Below the pieces are notes generated by a model, which was not told where the DNA came from, ran no database searches, and worked only from the letters and a program-made list of their open reading frames with translations. This document shows positions 1 to 6,273 of a stretch of DNA of 10,774 nt, piece after piece. Numbering within the stretch: position 1 is the stretch's first letter; each line of letters begins with the position of its first letter. Source of the stretch: Gemmatimonadota bacterium (GTDB taxonomy: Bacteria > Gemmatimonadota > Gemmatimonadetes > Gemmatimonadales > Gemmatimonadaceae). The DNA is taken from the NCBI GenBank assembly GCA_003222065.1, contig QHUV01000200.1, forward strand, positions 1-10,774, written 5' to 3'. The position numbers and the translations under genes are program-made.

Positions 1-96
1 CGTCGTGTCTTTCGGCGTGTCCTTCTGCGCGCCGGCTCGCGACACCGGGAGAGCGAGGACATACAGCACCGCACCACAAATCGCAAAGCGACGCAT
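1..96 (-). CDS. Secreted protein, N-terminal fragment (runs off the left edge)
   Basis: The first 32 codons of a minus-strand gene start at the ATG complementary to 94-96 and stay open to the window edge. The translation is a textbook signal peptide: MRRF at the start, a hydrophobic core (AICGAVLYVLALPV), then SRAGA followed by QKDTPKDTT, with an AGA|Q signal peptidase I site after about residue 23. The mature protein begins hydrophilic and rich in Lys, Asp and Thr; no family can be assigned from nine residues. A near-consensus promoter lies about 47 nt upstream, so the gene is probably transcribed independently of the oxidoreductase gene that precedes it on the same strand. The ribosome binding site is weak (a GGACGAG-like stretch just before the ATG). 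The secreted-protein call is well supported; the function is unknown. Confidence 0.72.
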   Translation of the reverse strand, partial: MRRFAICGAVLYVLALPVSRAGAQKDTPKDTT

Positions 97-142
97 CGCT
101 CGTCCGCTCAGTGACGGTGGAAGGCTGACCAGCAACGCAGTG

Positions 143-171
143 GTTATACGGGCGCCACGGGAGAGTGTCAA
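143..171 (-). promoter_or_regulatory. Sigma70-type promoter for the leftmost secreted-protein gene
   Basis: Read on the minus strand, TTGACA (complement of 166-171) is separated by exactly 17 nt from TATAAC (complement of 143-148). That is a perfect -35 box, a 5-of-6 -10 box and ideal spacing. Transcription would start near 135-137, giving a leader of about 40 nt before the ATG at 96. It lies in the 104-nt gap after the oxidoreductase stop codon, and no terminator was seen in that gap, so some read-through from the upstream operon is possible. Confidence 0.68.
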
Positions 172-200
172 GCGTATCGGCGTCGAGATCCCCGGGCGGC

Positions 201-1673
201 TCAGGCGAGATCGAGCACGCGCGCGCCAACGAGCGTCGACAGGACGCCGAGAAAATCGGTGAGGGGCACGCGCGACGCTGGCGGCGTGGCGCGATTGTAA
301 GCCTCGAACAGCGACGGGACTTCGTCGTACTGCGGGGCGAGAGCAACGAGCCTAACGACATCCACGTTTCGCACGTAACGAATCTCTTCGTCGAGGGCCG
401 GCGCGGCGAGGTGAGGTTCGAGCACCAGGCGGTTGCCGCGCACGAGGGGCCGCTCCACCTGCCGCACCGGAGCGGCGAGCCGGAAGCGGTGGCTCGGCCG
501 TGCCTTCAGCTCACGCAGCGCGGCGACGACCGGCTCACGCGACAGCTCGGCGCTCGGCGCGGCGCTCGCGAACGCGGCACGATGCTCCCAGAACTCCGTC
601 CCGTAGGCGTGCGCAGGCGCGCGCGACATCTCGGCAAAGCGACGTTGCAGTGCGACGTACATGCGCCGCTCGCAAGCGGAGTAATGGCCGAGCGCCGCCT
701 CGGTGAGCGCGGGCGACGTTAGGCAGGTGTGCGTGACGACGGCCGCAAGCCACGCGGATGCGAGCGCCTTCTTGATACCATACGACGAGAGCGGATCGAC
801 GAACGAGGCAGCATCTCCCACCCGCAGTAATCTCTGCTCGCCGATACTTCGCGCGATGTATGCGGATGCGTCTCGAGCCCACGGCCCCGAGACCGTCCGC
901 GCGCCAGCCGACACGTCGCGGAGCCAGTTGGTCTTGGCGAGCTCGGCGTGATAGCGCTGACCAAGCGATTCTCTGGAGCGCCCGCGGGGCGGATCGAGCA
1001 TCACCGCGATCTGGCGACGTCTTCGGGACAGCGGAACGGACCACGCCCAGCCTTCATCATAGCTCTCGACGAGCGTGTGCGACGCGTCGGTAATGGGCCA
1101 CGCAGTCCGTTCCCAGGTGCAGATCAGGGCGAGCGTGCGCGGAGTCGCGTTAGGCGCCGGCCGATCGTGTCTGCTGGAGAGACGAGCACGCCCTGAGCAG
1201 TCGAGCACCCAGCGCGCGCGAACGATCGACGAGCCGCCGGCGGTGCCGAATCCCACACGTGACATGTCACCGCCCTCCTCGGGGATAACGTCCCTCACGC
1301 CTGCCCGACGGATCGTGGCGCCGGCACGCGCCGCTTCGCGGAGGAGTAGACGGTCCAACAGGTCGCGTCTCACCTGAAGGCCGCAGCTTTTGTCCGGGAA
1401 CAACTCGACCCGCGGGGTCTCGCCGTCGTCCCATTTGACGGAGTTGCCGGTCGAGCGCGGAAATGCGGCGCCCTCGATGACTTCGCGCACGCCGATACGG
1501 TCGAGCAATTTGAAGCTGGACGGTGGGAGCGATTCGGCGACGGCAGGGCGTGGCGCCGGACGCCAAAGGAGTGTCACGCTGTGTCCCCAGAGCGCGAGGA
1601 GGTGCGCGGCGCTCGAACCCGCCGGGCCGCCGCCGATGACAACCGCATCGACGGTCAATTCACGACTACTCAT
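201..1673 (-). CDS. FAD-dependent oxidoreductase, halogenase / LodB-like family
   Basis: A 490-residue flavoprotein of the p-hydroxybenzoate hydroxylase fold, in the tryptophan-halogenase / geranylgeranyl-reductase branch. Visible motifs are the dinucleotide-binding GGGPAGSSAA (residues 14-23), ESLPPS (47-52), VLDCSG (156-161), the halogenase-type GWAWSVPL (208-215, matching WxWxIP) and the second FAD motif GDAASFVDPLSSYGIKKA (286-303). At the place where pyrrole/phenol-type halogenases usually have F-x-x-K-x-G with the catalytic lysine, this protein has FPRSTG (71-76), i.e. Ser74; Lys80 is the nearest lysine. A monooxygenase or a LodB-like cofactor-maturation flavoprotein is therefore as likely as a true halogenase. 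The last ~85 residues match no domain I recognise. There is no signal peptide, so it is probably cytoplasmic. The start ATG lies 6 nt after the peptidase stop codon, and its Shine-Dalgarno GAGGG overlaps that stop, suggesting translational coupling. Confidence 0.82.
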   Translation of the reverse strand: MSSRELTVDAVVIGGGPAGSSAAHLLALWGHSVTLLWRPAPRPAVAESLPPSSFKLLDRIGVREVIEGAAFPRSTGNSVKWDDGETPRVELFPDKSCGLQVRRDLLDRLLLREAARAGATIRRAGVRDVIPEEGGDMSRVGFGTAGGSSIVRARWVLDCSGRARLSSRHDRPAPNATPRTLALICTWERTAWPITDASHTLVESYDEGWAWSVPLSRRRRQIAVMLDPPRGRSRESLGQRYHAELAKTNWLRDVSAGARTVSGPWARDASAYIARSIGEQRLLRVGDAASFVDPLSSYGIKKALASAWLAAVVTHTCLTSPALTEAALGHYSACERRMYVALQRRFAEMSRAPAHAYGTEFWEHRAAFASAAPSAELSREPVVAALRELKARPSHRFRLAAPVRQVERPLVRGNRLVLEPHLAAPALDEEIRYVRNVDVVRLVALAPQYDEVPSLFEAYNRATPPASRVPLTDFLGVLSTLVGARVLDLA

Positions 1674-1679
1674 TGTCCC

Positions 1680-3854
1680 TCAGTGCGACGTCGTTGCCTC
1701 GCGCTTCAACCACTTATCCCACCACTGCAGCTCCTGCCAGTAACGGTGAACGCTGTTCCATGCCGACCAGCCGCCGTGATACGAATCGGGATAGCGGACT
1801 ATCCGCGCGGGCACCTTGCGCTTCTTGAGCGCGGTGTACATCTGCTCGGCCTGCTCGATCGGCACGCGTAGGTCGGCTTCTCCATGAACGAACATCGTCG
1901 GCGTCGTGACGTTGCCCGCATAGTGAATGGGCGATTGACGCCACAAGAGCTCGTAGCCTTTCGCCTCCCAAGGCGCGCCGAAAAACTCGCTCTCCTTGGT
2001 ACGGGGAATGTCGGCAGTGCCGTAGTCACTGACCCAGTTGCTGATACCAGCGCCGGCGATCGCGGCCGCGAAGCGATTCGTCTGGGTGATGATCCAGTCG
2101 GTCATGAAGCCGCCATAGGAGTAACCGGTAACGCCGAGTCGCTTCGGATCGATCGGGTAATGAGCAAGTACGTAATCGACGCCGGCCATCACGTCCTCGT
2201 AGTCTTTGATGCCCCAGCCCCCGCCCCACGTCGCCCACAGAAAGTCTTCGCCGTAGCCAGTGGAGCCGCGGGGATTCGTGTACAGCACGGCATAGCCATT
2301 GGCGGCGAAGAGCTGCAACTCGAAATCGAAGTTGTTGCCGTAGGCGCCGTGCGGTCCGCCGTGGACGGCAAGAATGAGCGGCAGTCGTTCACTGGCGGCG
2401 TGTGCCGGGACCAGGACCCAACCTTCGACCTTCGTGCCGTCCTTGCTATTGAAGGAGATTCGCGTCGCCGTGTCGAGGTGGACATCGCCGAGAAAGGCCG
2501 CGTTCACGTTCGACACCCGTCGCTCGCAGCGCGTTAGGCCGTCGGCGCAGGCCGCCCCGAGGATCGCCACCAAGACGTCGGACGGGTGCGTGGGATCCGT
2601 CGCCGCGTAGGCAATTGCCGCGCCGTTCGCCGACATTGAGAATCCGCTCAACCGCCGCGCGCCGGCCGTGAGCTGCTCGATCGCGCCGCCGGTAAGCGGC
2701 ACGCGGAAGAGATGACGATCGCCGCCGATTTCCGCGTCGAAGAGGACCGAGCGCCCCGATTCGTCCACGTCAGGTCGGCCGGGAATGAGATCCCAGGACG
2801 GCGTGAGATTCTGCCAGCGGCGCGTCTCGTTGAGGGCGGCGTCGACGGGCAAGCGATAGAGATCGACGGCCGCGCCATGCGTCGCCTTGGACGCGATGAC
2901 CGCGCTGAGGCCCTGCTCGCGCCTAACGACGAGCCAACGGCCGTCGGGCGACCACGTCGGCGCGCTGTAGTCGTAGCCGTCGTCGGTGAGACGTCGCATC
3001 TCACCGTGGAGATCGACGACGAACAGGTCGCTCCGCTCATAGATGTATTCGTCGCGTTGATGCAGATTCGCGACGAGGGCGAGCGAGCGCGAGTCGGGAC
3101 TCCAGGCTGGATCCTGCACGTCGACGCCGAAGTGCGTGAGGGCGCGTGGCACACCGCCGGCGCGTGGCACGACGTACAGCTCCGCGGGCGGCGTTGCGAC
3201 CGAATCGCGCGGATCAGTGAGATAGCCGCGCTGATCGAATCGCGCGTTCATCCAATCGTAGATCTTCCCCTTGAATCGTTCGGCGAGCTTTCTCTCCGCC
3301 GGGTCGGTGTGCGTTGGCGGCCGCACGCGAGGCCGGCGCACGAACGCGATCCAGCGGTTGTCGGGACTGAAGATCGGCGGCGCCGTGACGCCATCGATCT
3401 GAAAGGCCTCCCCGGCGGGAGTGTCCATGCGCAAGAACCATATTGCGCTCTCCTCGCTGGAGTCCGCCGTCGCGGCGAGCGAACGGCGACGCGAGGTGAA
3501 TGCGAGGAGCGTTCCGTCGGGGCTCCAGCGCGGATCGGCCGCGCCGAACGCGGGATTGCTGATGCGAACAGGCGACGACGAACCATCCGTCGGCGCCAGC
3601 CATATTTCGCTTTGACGTCTGTTCTCGTTCTCGACGTGATACGTGCGGACGTAGGCGACGCGTTTCCCGTCGGGGGAAAGCGCCGGAGCTGTCGCCGTCT
3701 CGATACGATAATAGTCCTCGAGCTCGAGCGCCCGCATCGCGTTCGCTGCGGCGCCTACCTGCCGCGCCGGCGTCTGCGCCGCCAATGCGGGAACGACAGC
3801 TAGACCCACGACCGCCAGACGACACCAGCCCCCACGCTTGCGCTGCGCACGCAT
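1680..3854 (-). CDS. Secreted S9-family serine peptidase (DPP / acylaminoacyl-peptidase type)
   Basis: A prolyl-oligopeptidase-family exopeptidase of 724 residues that would remove short units from peptides outside the cytoplasm. The first ~26 residues are a signal peptide (MRAQRKRGGWCR, then a hydrophobic LAVVGLAVVPALAA). Residues ~40-430 form a TolB/WD40-like beta-propeller with repeated SPDG/SPDSR/SPDNR blade motifs (e.g. LSPDGKRVAYV, WSPDGTLLAFTS). The C-terminal alpha/beta-hydrolase domain carries the full triad: Ser579 in GYSYGGF, Asp661 in HGEADLRVP and His693 in YPDSYHGG. I place the start at the ATG of 3852-3854. It has a GAGG Shine-Dalgarno 7 nt away and leads straight into the signal peptide. 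A longer open frame to a TTG at 3911 adds 19 residues ahead of the signal sequence and overlaps the putative promoter. It is the first gene of a probable operon with the oxidoreductase and diverges from the gamma-glutamyltransferase gene. Confidence 0.9.
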   Translation of the reverse strand: MRAQRKRGGWCRLAVVGLAVVPALAAQTPARQVGAAANAMRALELEDYYRIETATAPALSPDGKRVAYVRTYHVENENRRQSEIWLAPTDGSSSPVRISNPAFGAADPRWSPDGTLLAFTSRRRSLAATADSSEESAIWFLRMDTPAGEAFQIDGVTAPPIFSPDNRWIAFVRRPRVRPPTHTDPAERKLAERFKGKIYDWMNARFDQRGYLTDPRDSVATPPAELYVVPRAGGVPRALTHFGVDVQDPAWSPDSRSLALVANLHQRDEYIYERSDLFVVDLHGEMRRLTDDGYDYSAPTWSPDGRWLVVRREQGLSAVIASKATHGAAVDLYRLPVDAALNETRRWQNLTPSWDLIPGRPDVDESGRSVLFDAEIGGDRHLFRVPLTGGAIEQLTAGARRLSGFSMSANGAAIAYAATDPTHPSDVLVAILGAACADGLTRCERRVSNVNAAFLGDVHLDTATRISFNSKDGTKVEGWVLVPAHAASERLPLILAVHGGPHGAYGNNFDFELQLFAANGYAVLYTNPRGSTGYGEDFLWATWGGGWGIKDYEDVMAGVDYVLAHYPIDPKRLGVTGYSYGGFMTDWIITQTNRFAAAIAGAGISNWVSDYGTADIPRTKESEFFGAPWEAKGYELLWRQSPIHYAGNVTTPTMFVHGEADLRVPIEQAEQMYTALKKRKVPARIVRYPDSYHGGWSAWNSVHRYWQELQWWDKWLKREATTSH

Positions 3855-3861
3855 GTCGAGA

Positions 3862-3865
3862 CCTC
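3862..3865 (-). promoter_or_regulatory. Ribosome binding site fixing the S9 peptidase start
   Basis: GAGG on the minus strand with a 7-nt spacer to the ATG at 3852-3854. Together with the signal peptide beginning at that ATG, it argues against the upstream TTG at 3911 as the start. Confidence 0.6.
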
Positions 3866-3883
3866 GATAGCTTGAGACCACGT

Positions 3884-3911
3884 AGCGTACGCCTGATGCG
3901 TAGGGCGTCAA
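3884..3911 (-). promoter_or_regulatory. Possible promoter for the peptidase-oxidoreductase operon
   Basis: On the minus strand TTGACG (complement of 3906-3911, 5 of 6 matches) is followed after 16 nt by TACGCT (complement of 3884-3889, only 3 of 6). Transcription would start near 3877, about 22 nt before the ATG. The -35 box overlaps a perfect inverted repeat, GCGTC-AA-GACGC (3905-3916), which could bind a regulator shared with the divergent gamma-glutamyltransferase gene. The -10 match is poor, so this is tentative. I found no convincing plus-strand promoter for the divergent gene in the same gap. Confidence 0.33.
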
Positions 3912-3965
3912 GACGCGCCGGCGCCATAGCGAGGCGTCGCGTGCTCACCGAGTGGGAGTGAATCC

Positions 3966-5378
3966 ATGGGTTCTCGCGTTCGCATCAATATCGCGGCAGC
4001 TGCACTCGCAGCCATCGCCCTTCGCCCTAGCACCGTTTGCGCACAGACGGCGCCCGATGCGGCCGGCATGGTCGTATCGAAGCACGGCGTCGTGATCTCG
4101 AGCTCGTCTATCGCGTCGGATGTGGGCGCGAGCATTTTGCGGCGCGGCGGGAATGCCGTCGACGCCGCCGTCGGGACGGCGTTTGCGCTCGCCGTGACGT
4201 ATCCAGGCGCCGGCAATATCGGCGGCGGCGGATTCATGGTCGTGCGCCTCAAGAACGGCAAGGCAACGACGATCGACTACCGCGAGCGCGCACCACTCGG
4301 CTCGACGCCGACGATGTATCTCGACGCCAGCGGGAAAATCAACCGGGCCCTCACGGCGACAGGCTATCTCGCGCCGGGCGTGCCGGGAACCGTGCGCGGA
4401 CTGGCACTCGCCCATCGCAAGTTTGGCCGACTCCCTTGGCGCGAGGTGGTGATGCCGGCGGCGCAGCTCGCATCGAAGGGCTTCCCGCTCGACTCCGGTC
4501 TTGCTCAGAGTCTCAATCGCGAGGTCGAGCAGGCGATGAAGCCGTACGCCGCGTCGGTGGCCGCGTACGCGAAGTCCGGCGGCGGACAATGGCAGCCCGG
4601 CGACACGATCCTTCTCGCGGATCTCGGGCGAACGCTCACGGCAATCGCGACGACTGGCGCCGACGCTTTTTACACGGGCTGGATCGCGGACAGCGTCGCC
4701 GCGGACATGCAGCGGAACGGCGGCCTGATCACGAAGGCTGATCTCGCCGCCTATCGCGCGAGAGAGCGTGCGCCGATTCGAGGTAGCTATCGCGGCTACG
4801 ACATCGTCACAATGCCGCCGCCAAGCTCCGGCGGCGTGGCAATGGTCGAGATGTTGAACGTTCTCTCACATTTCGATTTGCGGCAGCAGGGGCGCTGGTC
4901 GCCCGAAACGCTGCATCTCATGATCGAGGCGATGAGGCGCGCGTACGTCGACCGGGCGCGCTACCTCGGCGATCCCGACTTCGTCAAGATGCCGCTCTCG
5001 CGCCTAACGTCAGCGAAGTACGCGTCGACGCTTGCCGCGCACATCGACCGCGCGAAGGCAACAAGCAGCGTCGACCTGGGGAAGGACATCGTGACCTCGA
5101 CCAGCGTCGCCGCCGAAGGCGACGAGACGACGCAGTTCTCGATCGTCGACGGCGATGGCAATGCCGTCTCGAATACGTTCACACTCGAGGGCGGTTACGG
5201 ATCCCACGTCGTCGTGCGCGGCGCTGGATTCCTGCTCAATAACGAGATGGGTGATTTCAACAAGAAGCCCGGCGAGACGAACGTCCAGGGTGATATCGGG
5301 ACGCGCGCCAATCTAATCGCGCCAGGGAAACGAATGGTGAGCTCGCTGACGCCGACGCTCGTGAGCAAGAACCGGTAG
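3966..5378 (+). CDS. ggt: Gamma-glutamyltransferase, C-terminally truncated
   Basis: This family cleaves gamma-glutamyl compounds such as glutathione in the periplasm and matures by self-cleavage into large and small subunits. A GGGAG Shine-Dalgarno lies 7 nt before the ATG, and residues 1-26 form a signal peptide ending VCA|Q. Conserved elements are GGNAVDAAVG, the GNIGGGGF loop, YRERAP with Arg106 (equivalent of the substrate-carboxylate-binding Arg of the E. coli enzyme), PPSSGG, and the maturation site ETTQFS with nucleophile Thr388. Also present are DGNAVSNTFTLEGGYGS, NNEMGDF and the SS pair of VSSLTPT (459-460). The frame stops at a TAG at 5376-5378 after 470 residues, against roughly 540-580 for the family. 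Only 83 residues of small subunit remain, and the GSPGG oxyanion motif lies beyond the stop, so the product is very probably inactive. The homology resumes downstream as a separate remnant. Family call certain; function doubtful. Confidence 0.88.
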   Translation: MGSRVRINIAAAALAAIALRPSTVCAQTAPDAAGMVVSKHGVVISSSSIASDVGASILRRGGNAVDAAVGTAFALAVTYPGAGNIGGGGFMVVRLKNGKATTIDYRERAPLGSTPTMYLDASGKINRALTATGYLAPGVPGTVRGLALAHRKFGRLPWREVVMPAAQLASKGFPLDSGLAQSLNREVEQAMKPYAASVAAYAKSGGGQWQPGDTILLADLGRTLTAIATTGADAFYTGWIADSVAADMQRNGGLITKADLAAYRARERAPIRGSYRGYDIVTMPPPSSGGVAMVEMLNVLSHFDLRQQGRWSPETLHLMIEAMRRAYVDRARYLGDPDFVKMPLSRLTSAKYASTLAAHIDRAKATSSVDLGKDIVTSTSVAAEGDETTQFSIVDGDGNAVSNTFTLEGGYGSHVVVRGAGFLLNNEMGDFNKKPGETNVQGDIGTRANLIAPGKRMVSSLTPTLVSKNR

Positions 5379-5491
5379 CTGTTCATGGTCACCGGGTGGC
5401 CGGGCGGCCGCACGTTGATCAATCGAAGACAAAGACGGCGTACGGGGCGAACGATCGGCGCAGCAGCGACTCGAAGGCTGCCGCGCCCTGA
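5379..5491 (+). pseudogene. ggt: Decayed 3' remnant of the gamma-glutamyltransferase gene
   Basis: Immediately after the TAG, the same frame reads LFMVTGWPGGRTLIN. This is the family's 'LVTGSPGGRTIIN' block with the GSPGG serine changed to Trp (TGG where TCG is expected). Homology then breaks off: the expected ~80 residues (VLQ...DAPRxHHQW...) are missing. A +1 frame reads SIEDKDG and a +2 frame reads AYGANDRRSSDSKAAAP followed by TGA at 5489-5491, which resembles the usual extreme C-terminus of the family. The simplest reading is a nonsense mutation plus an out-of-frame deletion of about 240 nt and a further small indel. The C-terminal resemblance is from memory of the family, not from an alignment. 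Confidence 0.6.
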
Positions 5492-5628
5492 TCGTCGTTG
5501 CCGCCCGATCCCAGAGACGCTCTTTCAGGCGGTAACGTGGGAAATCAGCGGGGCAACGGGCACGCCCTACGCGCCGCGCCGCCCGGTGTGTATTCTTTAG
5601 GGCGTCTTTCCGGGAGACGGCCGAAGCT

Positions 5629-6186
5629 ATGGCGAAACGAAAACGGGCGGCACCCAGGATCGCGAAGCGTCAGGTCTCGAAGTCCCCGTATTTCATGCAG
5701 CCGGGAAAGCGGGGCGTCTTCGTCGTCTTGCATCGCGCCTGCGGCAACCGCGTCGTGCCCAAGATCTGCGGCGAAATGCCCAGCAGATCGCACGCCAAAA
5801 TGCTCATCTCGCAACTCGAGCGTGCTGAATCAGCGGTGAAAGATCTCTTCCTCGAGGCGACCGATGACGGCATCGAGGCGCTCGAGGCGGTGCTGGCCGC
5901 GTGTCGCGAAGAGGTGTTGCGCCGCGGGCCGCGCGTGCATGAAGGGGGAACAACGAGTGGCGGTACGCCGGGAGAGCCCACGGCGACGGCGAGGCCCAGG
6001 GTGGGAACAGAGGCCGCGGTGCGTCTGGGCGGAACCGGCGGGGGCGACACCCGCGCGGCCGCCGGGGGGCGCCGAACATCGAGCAGCCCTCGAACGTGCG
6101 CCCCTTGCCCAGCAATGAAGAGCGGCCGCCATCGGGAGACGAACCGTATAACGAAGCGGCCTCGTAGGGTAGAGCGTTGGGCGTAG
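5629..6186 (+). CDS. Hypothetical basic protein, probably frameshifted after about residue 105
   Basis: I do not recognise this family. The literal frame gives 185 residues. The first ~105 look like a real protein with G/C-ending codons: a Lys/Arg-rich start (MAKRKRAAPRIAKRQVSKS), a central segment with two cysteines (HRACGN, KICGEM), then an acidic, probably helical stretch (LERAESAVKDLFLEATDDG, ALEAVLAACREEVL). From about 5944 the codon pattern of this frame collapses, while the -1 frame becomes strongly coding-like and runs to a TAG at 6165-6167. That frame encodes a Gly/Arg-rich low-complexity tail (GNRGRGASGRNRRGRH) ending GDEPYNEAAS. A one-base slip in the G run at 5944-5948 would join them into a ~179-residue protein. 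Upstream, GGGAG sits 12 nt from the ATG, within a small hairpin (CGTCT 5603-5607, AGACG 5615-5619). The tail suggests nucleic-acid binding, but that is only a guess. Confidence 0.58.
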   Translation: MAKRKRAAPRIAKRQVSKSPYFMQPGKRGVFVVLHRACGNRVVPKICGEMPSRSHAKMLISQLERAESAVKDLFLEATDDGIEALEAVLAACREEVLRRGPRVHEGGTTSGGTPGEPTATARPRVGTEAAVRLGGTGGGDTRAAAGGRRTSSSPRTCAPCPAMKSGRHRETNRITKRPRRVERWA

Positions 6187-6193
6187 AGCGTTG
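6169..6193 (+). repeat. Short tandem direct repeat, 14-nt period
   Basis: GTAGAGCGTTG occurs at 6169-6179 and again at 6183-6193, each followed by a two-base variable step and GC. A partial third unit (GCGTGA) follows. It lies in the 3' flank of the small hypothetical gene, just before the terminator. Its origin and role are unknown. Confidence 0.5.
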
Positions 6194-6210
6194 AGCGTGA
6201 AAATTGAAAA

Positions 6211-6244
6211 GCCCGGCACGCTTGCGTGCCGGGCCTCCTTTTTC
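6211..6244. terminator. Bidirectional intrinsic terminator
   Basis: A perfect 10-bp GC-rich stem (GCCCGGCACG at 6211-6220, CGTGCCGGGC at 6225-6234) has a 4-nt loop, CTTG. On the plus strand it is followed by CTCCTTTTT. On the minus strand the same hairpin is followed by TTTTCAATTTT. It sits between convergent genes, about 25-45 nt after the plus-strand hypothetical gene and about 40 nt after the minus-strand peptidase stop, so it would end both transcripts. Confidence 0.9.
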
Positions 6245-6273
6245 GTGGCGCTCTTCGCCCCACGCCCAGCGCT

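Noticed and set aside
165..722. 185-codon plus-strand open frame
   Set aside because: It overlaps the FAD oxidoreductase, whose cofactor motifs are unmistakable; the composition is Arg-rich shadow sequence.
2712..3803. 363-codon plus-strand open frame
   Set aside because: It is antisense to the S9 peptidase, whose propeller repeats and catalytic triad are clear. High GC creates long antisense frames; this one has no recognisable domain.
3855..3911. Extended N-terminus of the S9 peptidase from a TTG
   Set aside because: It would place 19 residues before a normal signal peptide, overlaps the putative -35 box, and the ATG at 3854 has its own Shine-Dalgarno.
3966..5378. A shortened but functional gamma-glutamyltransferase
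   Set aside because: The GSPGG oxyanion block and small-subunit core lie beyond the stop, and recognisable remnants follow it, so decay is more likely than a natural short form.
5670..6263. 197-codon minus-strand open frame opposite the small basic protein
   Set aside because: It would run through the bidirectional terminator, begins with a repeat-derived sequence and has weaker codon usage than the plus-strand frames in the first half.
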